Shown here piece after piece: positions 15,250 through 23,554 of a stretch of DNA of 64,000 bases. The stretch is from NCBI GenBank assembly GCA_036725605.1, contig DAIMDW010000008.1, forward strand, positions 62,001 through 126,000, given 5' to 3'. This DNA comes from CALBTQ01 sp036725605 (GTDB lineage: Bacteria; Lernaellota; Lernaellaia; Lernaellales; Lernaellaceae). Made by a program: the position numbers and the translations under genes. Within the stretch, counting starts at the first letter, position 1, and each line of letters opens with the position of its first letter. Under the pieces are notes generated by a model. The model had not been told where the DNA came from, ran no database searches, and saw nothing but the letters and a program-made list of their open reading frames with translations.

Positions 15250-17853
15250 ATGGCGTCTGCGACGGCCGAAAAGAAAAGCCATCGGAGAAACGGGGATCGG
15301 ACAACCCCGCGCAGCGAGCGCATCGTCCGTCTGCAGCACCGCTACCAGACCGAACCGGTCGTCATTTCCGTCCAGCGCGCGCGCCTGTACACGCAGTATT
15401 GGCGAGACAGCGAAAACCGCGACGAACCGCTCGCCGTGCGCATCGCCCGGGCGATGAAGCACGTGTACGAGCACGTCGATTTGCACGTCGATCGTGACGA
15501 TCGTCTCGCCGGGCATTGGACGGAAAATTTCCTCGGCGTGCCGCTGATGCTCGAACGCGGCGAATACAACCGCGTGCTCGCCGCCGAGTTGACCGCGCCG
15601 ACGCTGATCACGCACCGCGCGCGCTCGCTGGCCAAGGGCCTGCGCTACATGGTGCGCAAGGGCGAGGCGGCCGATTTTATGCGTCGCCGGCGCACCGCGG
15701 GCGCTTCGCCGCTGAACTTCGAACTCAAGACGATGGCGAAACGCGCGATCAATCCGTACTCTATCGATCCCACCGACCGTCGCGAACTGCTGCACGAACT
15801 GTTGCCCTATTGGGAGGGTCGCTGCCTCGCCGACGTGCTGGAGAAAAAGCTCATCGAGTCGGGCCTGTATTCGGCGGACATGAACGATTTCGTTGCGGCC
15901 ATTCCGGGCAACACCTCGCGGCAGGTGATGATGCTTTCCACCTGCGCCACCGTCGCGACGATCCAGGGCCACGTGATCCACGATTACGAAACCGTGCTGC
16001 GCCAAGGGTTGGCCGCGATGCGCCGCGCGGTGGCCGAACGCGGCCGGGCGGACGATCTGACCGTGGCGCAGCGGCACACGCTCGCGGCGATCGACCTGGC
16101 GTTGCACGGCGTGCAGATTTTCGCCCATCGTCTGGCCGACGCGGTCGGGGCGGCGATGAACCGGGAGAGCGATCCGCAACGGCGCGAAGAACTGCGGCGC
16201 ATGTTGGCGATCTGCCGCCGCGTGCCCGAGCATCCGGCGCGCACGTTCGCCGAGGCGGTGCAGTCGTTGTGGACGATCAAAACCGCCGTCGAACTGGCCA
16301 TGCCGATCAACCTGAGCAACTTCGGCCGGCTCGATCAGCAACTCATCGGCTATTACCGGCGCGACCTCGCCGCCGGCCGCCTCACGCGCGGGGACGCCTG
16401 CACGCTGCTCGAAGAGCTGCTGTTAAAAGTCATGGCGCAGAACATCCGCCCCGAATCGAACATCCTGGGCAACTTCTATCATCGCTACCTGGGCTCGTCG
16501 CCGGTGACCATCGGCGGCCGGCGGCCCGACGGCAAGGACGGTGCGAACGAACTCACCGAGTTGATCATGCTGGCGGCGCATCGCGCCAAGGCGGTCACCA
16601 ACATCGCGGTGCGCGTCGGCGAGAAGACGCCCCCCTCGCTGCTGCACACGCTCGCCGGGTATTTGCACGAGGGCACGTCCAGTTACTCGGTGTTCAACGA
16701 CGAGATCATGATCGAGGCGATGCGCCGGCGCGGTTTCGCCGAACGCGACGCGCGCGACTACGCGATCATGGGCTGCGTCGAGGCGACCTGCCCGGGGCGC
16801 ACCGGCAGCATGAGCGCCAACGCGCTGCAACTGGCGCGGCTGCTGGACATCACGCTGCGCAACGGCGATTCGGCAACGATGGCCGGGCTCATTCGCGACG
16901 AGGGCTTGCGCACCGGCGACCCGGACGCCTTCGCCGACTTCGCGCAACTGCTCGACGCCTTCGTAAAGCAGGCCGACCATTTCGTGCGCAAGATCGTCGC
17001 CGGGTCGAACCTGCGCGACATGCTTTACGAACATCGTCTGCCCGCGCCGCATCTGTCGGCGTTCACCGAGGGCTGCCTGGCGACCGCGCGCGATGTGACC
17101 TCAGGCGGTGCGCGCTACGATCTGGCGGGCGTTTCGATGATCAACTCGCTGGCCAACGTCGTCGATTCGCTGCTGGTGATCAAGAAGCTCGTGTACGAAC
17201 GGCGCGTGCTGACCGTGCGCGAATTGCTGGCCGCGATCGACGACAACTTCGTCGGCCACGAGCACATCCGGCAGATGATCGAGCAGGTGCCCGGCAAGTG
17301 GGGCAACGGCGACGCCGAGTGCGACGCGTTGGCCCGCGACGTTGCCCAGCGCCTGTTCGCGCTGACCTACGCGCACCGCTCGCACAAGGGCGCGCCGTTC
17401 GTCGTGTACATCATCAGCATGATCACGCACACGATCGACGGCCGCTTGTCGATCGCCGGACCCGACGGCCGCCGCGCCGCCACGCCCTACGCGGCCAGTT
17501 GCAATCCCTACAACGTCGAGCGCGCGGGGGTGACCGCCGTGCTGCGTTCGGTCGCTTCGCTGCCCTTCGCCGACGTGCTGGGCAGCGCGGTGAACATCAA
17601 GTTTCATCCCAGCGCCATCGGCGCCGACGCGGCCGCGCGGGAAAAGTGGGCCGCGCTGGTGCGCACCTATTTTCAGCTTGGCGGCGCGCAACTGCAGCCC
17701 ACGGTGGTCGACGGCCGCACGCTGCGCAACGCGCAAATCGAACCGGATAAATACCGCGACTTGATCGTCAAGGTCGGCGGCTACAGCACCTATTTCGTGG
17801 ACCTGGGGCGGGAGATTCAGCAAGAGGTGATCGACCGCACGGAGCATCGATGA
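15250..17853 (+). CDS. Glycyl radical enzyme (PFL-like), atypical glycyl loop
   Basis: 867 residues, the length of the PFL/diol-dehydratase/decarboxylase superfamily. The active-site thiyl Cys509 sits in IMGCVEATCPGRTG. Other family blocks are TSGGARYDLAGVSMINSLANV and GPDGRRAATPYAASCNPYNV. The glycyl loop near the C-terminus reads V-K-V-G-G844-Y-S-T, whereas most members have R-[IV]-[SA]-G-Y, so the Arg is Lys and the residue before the radical Gly is Gly. No radical-SAM activase lies in the window. It is the first enzyme of a TetR-controlled operon with an epimerase, SDR, acetoacetate-decarboxylase-like and acyl-CoA dehydrogenase genes, so it may activate or cleave the pathway substrate. 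It is not an obvious pyruvate formate-lyase; substrate unknown. Confidence 0.85.
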   Translation: MASATAEKKSHRRNGDRTTPRSERIVRLQHRYQTEPVVISVQRARLYTQYWRDSENRDEPLAVRIARAMKHVYEHVDLHVDRDDRLAGHWTENFLGVPLMLERGEYNRVLAAELTAPTLITHRARSLAKGLRYMVRKGEAADFMRRRRTAGASPLNFELKTMAKRAINPYSIDPTDRRELLHELLPYWEGRCLADVLEKKLIESGLYSADMNDFVAAIPGNTSRQVMMLSTCATVATIQGHVIHDYETVLRQGLAAMRRAVAERGRADDLTVAQRHTLAAIDLALHGVQIFAHRLADAVGAAMNRESDPQRREELRRMLAICRRVPEHPARTFAEAVQSLWTIKTAVELAMPINLSNFGRLDQQLIGYYRRDLAAGRLTRGDACTLLEELLLKVMAQNIRPESNILGNFYHRYLGSSPVTIGGRRPDGKDGANELTELIMLAAHRAKAVTNIAVRVGEKTPPSLLHTLAGYLHEGTSSYSVFNDEIMIEAMRRRGFAERDARDYAIMGCVEATCPGRTGSMSANALQLARLLDITLRNGDSATMAGLIRDEGLRTGDPDAFADFAQLLDAFVKQADHFVRKIVAGSNLRDMLYEHRLPAPHLSAFTEGCLATARDVTSGGARYDLAGVSMINSLANVVDSLLVIKKLVYERRVLTVRELLAAIDDNFVGHEHIRQMIEQVPGKWGNGDAECDALARDVAQRLFALTYAHRSHKGAPFVVYIISMITHTIDGRLSIAGPDGRRAATPYAASCNPYNVERAGVTAVLRSVASLPFADVLGSAVNIKFHPSAIGADAAAREKWAALVRTYFQLGGAQLQPTVVDGRTLRNAQIEPDKYRDLIVKVGGYSTYFVDLGREIQQEVIDRTEHR

Positions 17854-17869
17854 GCGAGGAGGAAGACGC

Positions 17870-18856
17870 ATGCGTGCGTTGGTGACCGGCGCGGACGGCC
17901 TGCTGGGCAGTCATTTGGTGCGCCGCCTGTTGGCGAACGGGATGGACGTGCGCGCCTTCGTGTTGCCCGGCGACGTCGCCCCGGTCATTGCCGACCTGCC
18001 GCTGGAGATCGTGTCCGGCGACCTGCTCGACGCCGGCGCCGTGCGGCGGGCGGTCGACGGCTGCGCGCTGGTGTTTCATTGCGCGGCGATCACCGACCTG
18101 TGGGCCGACGCCCAACTCGTGCGGCGGGTCAACGTCGAGGGCACGCGCCACGTGCTGGACGCCTGCGTGCAGGCGGCCGTGCGGCGGCTGGTTTACGTCG
18201 GCTCGGCCAGCTCGTTCCAGTTCGGCACGCGCGAGCGACCGGGCGACGAACGCGGCGCGTTTCCCAGCGAATATGAAAGCGTCGCCTACATGGCCTCGAA
18301 ACATCGGGCGATGAAGCTGGTGCGCGAATACGTCGCCGAACGCGGCCTGGACGCGGTGATCGTCGCGCCCACGTTCATGCTGGGCGCGCACGACTTCCGC
18401 CCGAGCTCCGGCGAGTTGATCCGGCAGTTCGTGCGACGCGGGATGCCCTTTGTTTCCAAGGGCGGACGCAATTTCGCCTGCGCCGACGACGTGGCCGCCG
18501 CGTTGGCTGCCGCCGCCGAAAAAGGGGAGCGGGGCGAAGCCTACCTCGCCGGCGGCTGCAACCTGAGCTACCGCGAATTTTTCGCCAAGGTCGCCGATAT
18601 CGTCGCCGGGACGCGCCCGCCGCGCTTCACGCTGCCGCGTTCGGTGATCGTGGCGGCCGGCGCGGGCGGTTCGTTGATCGGGCGGCTGACCGGCAAACGC
18701 GCGGCGCTGAACCTGACCGTCGCCCGCTTGTCGACCGTGGGCACGTACTATAGCTCGGCCAAGGCGATCCGCGAATTGGGCATGCCGCAAACGCCGGTCG
18801 AAACGGGCATCGAGCAAAGCGTGCGCAGTTTGTATGAATTCGGGCATCTGCCGTGA
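17870..18856 (+). CDS. NAD(P)-dependent epimerase/dehydratase (3beta-HSD/DFR-like)
   Basis: 328 residues, extended SDR. The Rossmann motif VTGADGLLGSHLVRRLL is at the very N-terminus, VFHCAAITDLW carries the conserved Ala-rich strand, and Y-M-A-S-K is the catalytic YxxxK. The 'HCAA...VNVEGTRHVLDA' pattern places it with dihydroflavonol reductase/3-beta-hydroxysteroid dehydrogenase-like and hopanoid-associated epimerases. It starts 16 bp after the GRE stop, and its stop overlaps a possible upstream start of the next gene. A redox step on a hydroxylated ring or chain is the likely role. Confidence 0.85.
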   Translation: MRALVTGADGLLGSHLVRRLLANGMDVRAFVLPGDVAPVIADLPLEIVSGDLLDAGAVRRAVDGCALVFHCAAITDLWADAQLVRRVNVEGTRHVLDACVQAAVRRLVYVGSASSFQFGTRERPGDERGAFPSEYESVAYMASKHRAMKLVREYVAERGLDAVIVAPTFMLGAHDFRPSSGELIRQFVRRGMPFVSKGGRNFACADDVAAALAAAAEKGERGEAYLAGGCNLSYREFFAKVADIVAGTRPPRFTLPRSVIVAAGAGGSLIGRLTGKRAALNLTVARLSTVGTYYSSAKAIRELGMPQTPVETGIEQSVRSLYEFGHLP

Positions 18857-18864
18857 GGGGAACG

Positions 18865-19677
18865 ATGAACGCGATGAACGACAAGGTCGCTTTGATCACC
18901 GGCGCGAGCCGCGGCGTCGGTCTGGCCACCGCGCGGGCTTTGATCGCGCGCGGCGCGAAGGTGGCGATCACCGCGCGGGGCGAAGGGCGCTTGCGCCAAG
19001 CGGAAGAGGAACTGCGCGCGCTGGGCGGCGAGGTGCTGGCCGTGGCCGGCGACGTGGGCGATGCGGCCGCCGCCGCGCAGATGGTCGCCGCGACGTTGGA
19101 GCGTTTCGGTCGCCTGGATATTCTGGTCAACAACGCCGGCGTGTCGATGCGCGGACGTTTCGACGAACTCTCGCCGGCGGTGTGTGAGCAGGTGATCCGC
19201 ACCAACCTGATGGGTTCGGTGTTGATCACCCGCGCGGCGATCGACGCGATTACGGCCGCGCGCGGCCACGTGCTGTTCATCTCGAGCATCGCCGGTCTGT
19301 TCGGTCTGCCCGGCGCGTCGACCTACTGCGCGAGCAAAGCGGCGCTGAGCGCGCTGTGCGAATCGCTGCGGCTGGAGCTGGGGCCGCGGGGCGTGCACGT
19401 GGGCGTGGTGCATCTGGGCTTCACCGAGCACGATCCGGAAAAGCGCATCCTGGCCGCCGACGGCACGCCGGTGCCGCCGGATCGACCGGCGCATCATACG
19501 CAGGCGCAGGCGGCCGACTTGATCCTGCGCATGATCGAGCAGCGCAAGCGTCGGCTGATCATGACCCCGGCCGGCGTGGCGGGCTGGCTCGCCTACCGGC
19601 TGTCGCCGGGGTTGGTCGAGCGGGCGATCTTGATGGCGCAAGCGGGCAACTGGGGCGTGTACCGCCGCTTCGCCTGA
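18865..19677 (+). CDS. Short-chain dehydrogenase/reductase
   Basis: About 270 residues. The classical SDR signature is complete: T-G-A-S-R-G-V-G cofactor loop, L-V-N-N-A-G-V, catalytic Ser in LFISSIAGL and Y-C-A-S-K. The ATG at 18865 is preferred, with AGGGGAACG ahead of it; a GTG at 18853 overlapping the previous stop would add four residues. The C-terminal region has a hydrophobic stretch (MTPAGVAGWLAYRLSPGLV) that could associate with membrane. Presumably oxidises or reduces a hydroxyacyl intermediate of the operon's pathway. Confidence 0.88.
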   Translation: MNAMNDKVALITGASRGVGLATARALIARGAKVAITARGEGRLRQAEEELRALGGEVLAVAGDVGDAAAAAQMVAATLERFGRLDILVNNAGVSMRGRFDELSPAVCEQVIRTNLMGSVLITRAAIDAITAARGHVLFISSIAGLFGLPGASTYCASKAALSALCESLRLELGPRGVHVGVVHLGFTEHDPEKRILAADGTPVPPDRPAHHTQAQAADLILRMIEQRKRRLIMTPAGVAGWLAYRLSPGLVERAILMAQAGNWGVYRRFA

Positions 19678-19722
19678 ACGCGGAAAATTGTGGGCTTACG
19701 TTTTCAATAACAGGAGGAACCG

Positions 19723-20511
19723 ATGGGATTCACCAAGACCAGTGACGAATTGGCGCGCTACTTTGATTTCGGCGCGCGGCAGTTCGTCGGCGCGCAAATG
19801 ATGGGGGTGATGTTTCAGACCAAACCGGAGATCGTCGCGCGACTCTTGCCGCCGCCGCTGGAGCCCACGGGCATGCCCGGCGGATTGATCTTCATCGCGC
19901 AGTATCCGGAGACCAACCTCGGGCCGGGCTATCGCGAAGCGGCGCTGTACTTGAATTGTCAGTACGCGGGCGAGATGGGCACGTACTGCCTGTCGATGCC
20001 CATCGACAGCGAACCCAACCGCATGCACAACGGCCGCGACATTTTCGGCCTGCCGAAAAAGATGGCCTCGATTCACCTGGAGCGTGAGGACAAGCGCGTG
20101 TACGGCTACGTCGAGCGCCTGGGCGTGCGGTTCGTCGAAATCGAACTGACGCTCTCCGGCGAGCTGGAGCAGGTGCCGCCCACCGGTCCGAGTTTCACCT
20201 TCAAGGCGAGCCCGCGCATCGACCTCACGCCCGGTTTCGACGGCCCGGTGCTCCTGTGCCGGCAGCAGACCGACGTGGCGATGAAGCGTTTCGAGATCGG
20301 CATGCCGCAGGTGACGCTGCGCCCGTCGGTGGCCGACCCGTGGGCCGAGGTCGAAATCGAAAACGTGATGATCGGCTTTTTCATGCTCAGCGACAACACG
20401 ATGCAGCCCGGGAGCGTCGTGGCCGAGGTCGAGGCGGAATCGTTTGTTCCCTACTACTTCAAGATGACCGATTTCAACGTCGGCGACGGAAAGGACGGCG
20501 GCAATGATTGA
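19723..20511 (+). CDS. Acetoacetate decarboxylase-like protein
   Basis: 262 residues of the acetoacetate decarboxylase (ADC) superfamily. GRDIFGLPKKMA corresponds to the 'GRE.WGFPKK' active-site segment; Lys112 aligns with the Schiff-base Lys115 of the Clostridium enzyme, and Glu72 in YREAALYL with its Glu76. ADC-like proteins include decarboxylases, but many homologues have aldolase-dehydratase or unknown activity, so only imine chemistry on a keto compound is safe to predict. AGGAGG lies before the ATG. The stop overlaps the start of the next gene by 8 bp. Confidence 0.85.
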   Translation: MGFTKTSDELARYFDFGARQFVGAQMMGVMFQTKPEIVARLLPPPLEPTGMPGGLIFIAQYPETNLGPGYREAALYLNCQYAGEMGTYCLSMPIDSEPNRMHNGRDIFGLPKKMASIHLEREDKRVYGYVERLGVRFVEIELTLSGELEQVPPTGPSFTFKASPRIDLTPGFDGPVLLCRQQTDVAMKRFEIGMPQVTLRPSVADPWAEVEIENVMIGFFMLSDNTMQPGSVVAEVEAESFVPYYFKMTDFNVGDGKDGGND

Positions 20512-21706
20512 TTTCGAACCGAACGAAACGCAACGGCAGATGGTCGAAACGGCGCGCAAATTCGGCGAGGAAGTGCTGCGGCCCGCCGAAATCGAATTGG
20601 ATCGCATGAGCGATCCGGCCGCCGTGTTTCAAAGCGACACCTACTGGAACGCGATGGGCCAGGCCTTCGCGCTGGGCTTTCCCAAGATGGCGATCGGCGA
20701 ACACTGCGGCGGCCTGGGGCTGGACGCGAGCACGACCGGCATGGTTTGGGAGGAACTCGGCTACTGGGGCGCGGGGCTGGCCGCGTCGCTGATGTCCTGT
20801 TCGGTGGCGCAGCAGTTGATTTTGTTTCTCGCGCCGATGAACCAGGAATTGATCGACCGCTTCGTCGTGCCCTTCTGCGCCGATGAAACCGCGCGCACGA
20901 TGAGCGCCTGGGGCAGCAGCGAGCCGGACCTGGGTTCGGACGGCAAAAATTATTACGACACAAGCATCAAGCATCGCACGACCGCCGTGAAAAAGGACGG
21001 CCGCTACGTGATCAACGGCATGAAGTCCGATTTCATTTCCAACGGCGGCGTGGCCAACGTGTACGTCGTTTTCGCCTGCCTCGATCCGGCGCAGGGGCTG
21101 CGCGGCTCCGGCACCTTCATCGTCCCCGCCGACACGCCCGGGCTGGGGCGCGGTCTGCCGATCGACAAACTCGGCCTGCGCAACCTGAACCAGTCGTCGG
21201 TGTTTTTCGACGACGTGGAGATCCCCGAGAGTCACCTGATCTTCCCGCCGGGCGAAGGCTACCCGATGCTGCACCACGCGATCATCACCGTGGGCAGCCT
21301 CGGCGTGGGCTATCTCGCCGTCGGCCTGATGCGCGCCGCGTTCGAAGAGGCGCTCAACTACAGCAAGGAACGCGTGCAGTGGGGCAAGCCGATTTGCGAA
21401 CACCAGTTGATCGCCCAGAAGCTTTACGAAACGCACCAGGCGATCGAAACGGCGCGCGCGCTGCTGTGGAAGGCCAGTTGGCTGTGCAAGGCGAAGTTCC
21501 CCGGCGACCTGAAGACCAGCCTCACCGCGCGCATCTACGCGACGAACCAGGCCGCGAAACACACCGCCGAAATGGTGCAGGTGCTCGGCGGCTACGGCAT
21601 CTCCAAGGAGTACACGCTGGAGAAGTATTACCGCGACGCCAAGCTGCTGCAGATCATGGACGGCACCAACGAAACGCTGATGATCGAGGCCGCGGGCTTG
21701 CTGTGA
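20504..21706 (+). CDS. Acyl-CoA dehydrogenase with Asp at the catalytic position
   Basis: 400 residues, acyl-CoA dehydrogenase fold: WGSSEPDLGSDGKNYYDT, YVINGMKSDFISNGGVANVYVVF, QVLGGYGISKEYTLEKYYRDAK, then QIMDGTNETLM. In MCAD-type enzymes the residue before G-T is the catalytic Glu; here it is Asp386. No Glu is visible at the alternative isovaleryl-type position. Asp in place of Glu could reflect a different substrate geometry, for example alicyclic acyl-CoA. It overlaps the ADC-like gene by 8 bp, so the two are coupled. Confidence 0.88.
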   Translation: MIDFEPNETQRQMVETARKFGEEVLRPAEIELDRMSDPAAVFQSDTYWNAMGQAFALGFPKMAIGEHCGGLGLDASTTGMVWEELGYWGAGLAASLMSCSVAQQLILFLAPMNQELIDRFVVPFCADETARTMSAWGSSEPDLGSDGKNYYDTSIKHRTTAVKKDGRYVINGMKSDFISNGGVANVYVVFACLDPAQGLRGSGTFIVPADTPGLGRGLPIDKLGLRNLNQSSVFFDDVEIPESHLIFPPGEGYPMLHHAIITVGSLGVGYLAVGLMRAAFEEALNYSKERVQWGKPICEHQLIAQKLYETHQAIETARALLWKASWLCKAKFPGDLKTSLTARIYATNQAAKHTAEMVQVLGGYGISKEYTLEKYYRDAKLLQIMDGTNETLMIEAAGLL

Positions 21707-21728
21707 CGCGCCAGGCGATGAGGGAGCG

Positions 21729-22556
21729 ATGACCGGCTTTTTACTGGGCATGATCTTCGGCATGGTTGCCGCGCTGATGCTCAACATCGGCAAGGGTGTG
21801 CAAAAGCAGAAGGTGCGCGTATTTCTGCAAGGCCGGCGCATGTTCTCGCCGCCGCACCGCCGCGAGTTCGCGATCTGGCTGCTGGGTTTCATCATCACGG
21901 TGGGCGCGTCGCTGCCCTACGCCCTCGGGCTGAAATTGTCCGGTTCGCCATCGACGATCTCGGCGATGACCGGCGTGGGATTGATCGGCTTGGTCGTCTA
22001 CGCCTGGAAGGTGATCGGCGAAACGATCCGCCCCGCCGACGCCTTCGGCATCGCGCTGGTCGTGATCGGCACGTCTTTCTTGGGCTTTCAAAACGCCGGC
22101 CGCGTCGTGGTGGAGCGCGAGGTGGCCAGCCATTCGATGATCGGCGTCATCGCCTTTCTCATGCTCGCGGCGATCAGCGGCTGTTTGCTCGCGCTGGTTG
22201 TGCGCCGCATTCACGGCCTGGTCTTCGGCGCGACGGCCGGCACGTGCGTGGGCATCGCCCTGTGCTGCGGCGACGTGGCGTTGTTGCGCTCCGAGGTCGG
22301 TCAACCGATCGGCCTGTTGCTCGCCGGGGCGATCGCCTTCAGCCTGCTGGCCACGTTGACGACGCAATTGGGCTTTTTGCGCGGGCGGGCGGTCGAGGTC
22401 GTGCCGGCGGTGAACTCGGCGATCGTGCTCACGCCGTTGTTTTTGGAGATCGTCGTCTATCACCAGATACCGCCGCCGGCCACGCTGGCGTTCATCGGGA
22501 TGATTCTGGTCGCCGTGTTGCTCTTGTCGCGTGGAGCGGCCGCGCAGGCGGCGTAA
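21729..22556 (+). CDS. DMT/EamA-like multi-pass membrane protein
   Basis: 275 residues with nine or ten hydrophobic segments and a cytoplasmic basic stretch near residue 25 (KGVQKQKVRVFLQGRR). Pairs of helices with small residues and a Glu-containing motif resemble drug/metabolite-type or NIPA-like transporters, but no diagnostic motif was recognised. It is the last gene of the GRE operon (22 bp after the dehydrogenase) and may carry the pathway's substrate or product. The next gene converges with a gap of 5 bp. Confidence 0.7.
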   Translation: MTGFLLGMIFGMVAALMLNIGKGVQKQKVRVFLQGRRMFSPPHRREFAIWLLGFIITVGASLPYALGLKLSGSPSTISAMTGVGLIGLVVYAWKVIGETIRPADAFGIALVVIGTSFLGFQNAGRVVVEREVASHSMIGVIAFLMLAAISGCLLALVVRRIHGLVFGATAGTCVGIALCCGDVALLRSEVGQPIGLLLAGAIAFSLLATLTTQLGFLRGRAVEVVPAVNSAIVLTPLFLEIVVYHQIPPPATLAFIGMILVAVLLLSRGAAAQAA

Positions 22557-22561
22557 TCGCC

Positions 22562-23293
22562 TCAGCCGCGCAACAGGATCGCCACGCCGGCGAAGGCGAG
22601 CACGAGATAGACAAAGAGGCGAAAGCCGCGTTCGGGCAAACGCGTGTGGATGATCTCGCCCAATACGATGCCCACGATGACCGCCGGCAGCAACAGCGCA
22701 CTGGCGCGGGCGGAAACGACGTTGATCGTCCCGGCGATCAGGTGCGTGATCAACAGCACGACGTTGAGCACGATCCACAACAACGAGAGCGTCGAGCGGA
22801 ACGTCTTTTTATCGGCGATGTTGCGCCCGGCCCAGTACGCCGCCACCGGGCCTCCCGACACCCACAGCCCCTGCACGACGCCGCAGCCCAACAGCCAGAA
22901 AATCGTCGGCCACATTCCGGTCGGATGCAGCGCGCTTTGTTGTTTGCGGCGCATGAGGTGCGCGATCTCCAGCAGCGACAGCGCCAGCACGAACAGGCCG
23001 AAGATCCATTTGAGCGAAGCGGCTTCGGTCATGTAGTACAGCACCATGCCCACGGGCATGCCCAGCAGCGTGAGCGGAATGATCTTTTGCAGAAACAGAG
23101 CGTAGTCGACGCCGTCGTGGTGGCGCGCGACCAGGTAGATGCACAGCACCAGGTTCAGCGGGATGATCAGCGGGATCACGTACTCCAGCGGGAAGAATAT
23201 CGCCGCGAAGGTCAGCGTGATGATCGCGCTGCCGAAGCCGGTGGCCGTGCCGATCAGGTACGCGCCGAAAACGATGAAGGCTAAAATGGCGAT
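22562..23293 (-). CDS. TauE/SafE-type sulfite exporter family permease
   Basis: About 244 residues if the first transmembrane helix is included. Sequence similarity to TauE/SafE permeases begins well before the first canonical start (GTG at 23179): codons from 23293 encode I-A-I-L-A-F-I-V-F-G-A-Y-L-I-G-T-A-T-G-F, matching the usual first helix. No ATG, GTG or TTG exists in frame between the upstream stop and that region, leaving ATC (23293) or ATT (23287). AAAGGA lies seven bases before the ATC. A one-base error in the CCC run just upstream would instead join an ATG. Eight helices are predicted; anion export is the family role. Confidence 0.75.
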   Translation of the reverse strand: MAILAFIVFGAYLIGTATGFGSAIITLTFAAIFFPLEYVIPLIIPLNLVLCIYLVARHHDGVDYALFLQKIIPLTLLGMPVGMVLYYMTEAASLKWIFGLFVLALSLLEIAHLMRRKQQSALHPTGMWPTIFWLLGCGVVQGLWVSGGPVAAYWAGRNIADKKTFRSTLSLLWIVLNVVLLITHLIAGTINVVSARASALLLPAVIVGIVLGEIIHTRLPERGFRLFVYLVLAFAGVAILLRG

Positions 23294-23339
23294 GGGCGCA
23301 TCCTTTCATTTCACGAAAATCGGGGTAAAATGTTCTATA

Positions 23340-23368
23340 AAGATAACATTATTCGGCGCGTTTGTCAA
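23340..23368 (-). promoter_or_regulatory. Promoter of the TauE/SafE gene
   Basis: Reading leftward: TTGACA (23368-23363), 17-bp spacer, TATCTT (23345-23340). It gives a leader of about 40 bases to the proposed start region. Confidence 0.6.
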
Positions 23369-23427
23369 CGTTTTTGCGGCGTCGCCGGCGGTCGGCTCGC
23401 AACCGGCATGCCTGACGGAATCCTCTA

Positions 23428-23456
23428 TTGACAGCCGCCGGGCGTCTTGAAATTAT
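23428..23456 (+). promoter_or_regulatory. Promoter of the DUF2339 gene
   Basis: TTGACA (23428-23433), a 17-bp spacer and AATTAT (23451-23456, 4 of 6). Transcription would begin near 23463, about 90 bases before the ATG at 23555. Confidence 0.5.
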
Positions 23457-23554
23457 CTGCACTAGAGAATTTTCCGTCAGCGCAACACGTTGCCCATCGA
23501 TGCATGGAGTCGGGAAGGACCGGCGAAATTTCGTTCCACGAACACGGAGTGACG

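Noticed and set aside
15250..17853. Annotation as pyruvate formate-lyase
   Set aside because: The adjacent Cys pair of PFL is absent (single Cys in G-C-V-E-A), no pflA neighbour exists, and the operon context is acyl-CoA metabolism.
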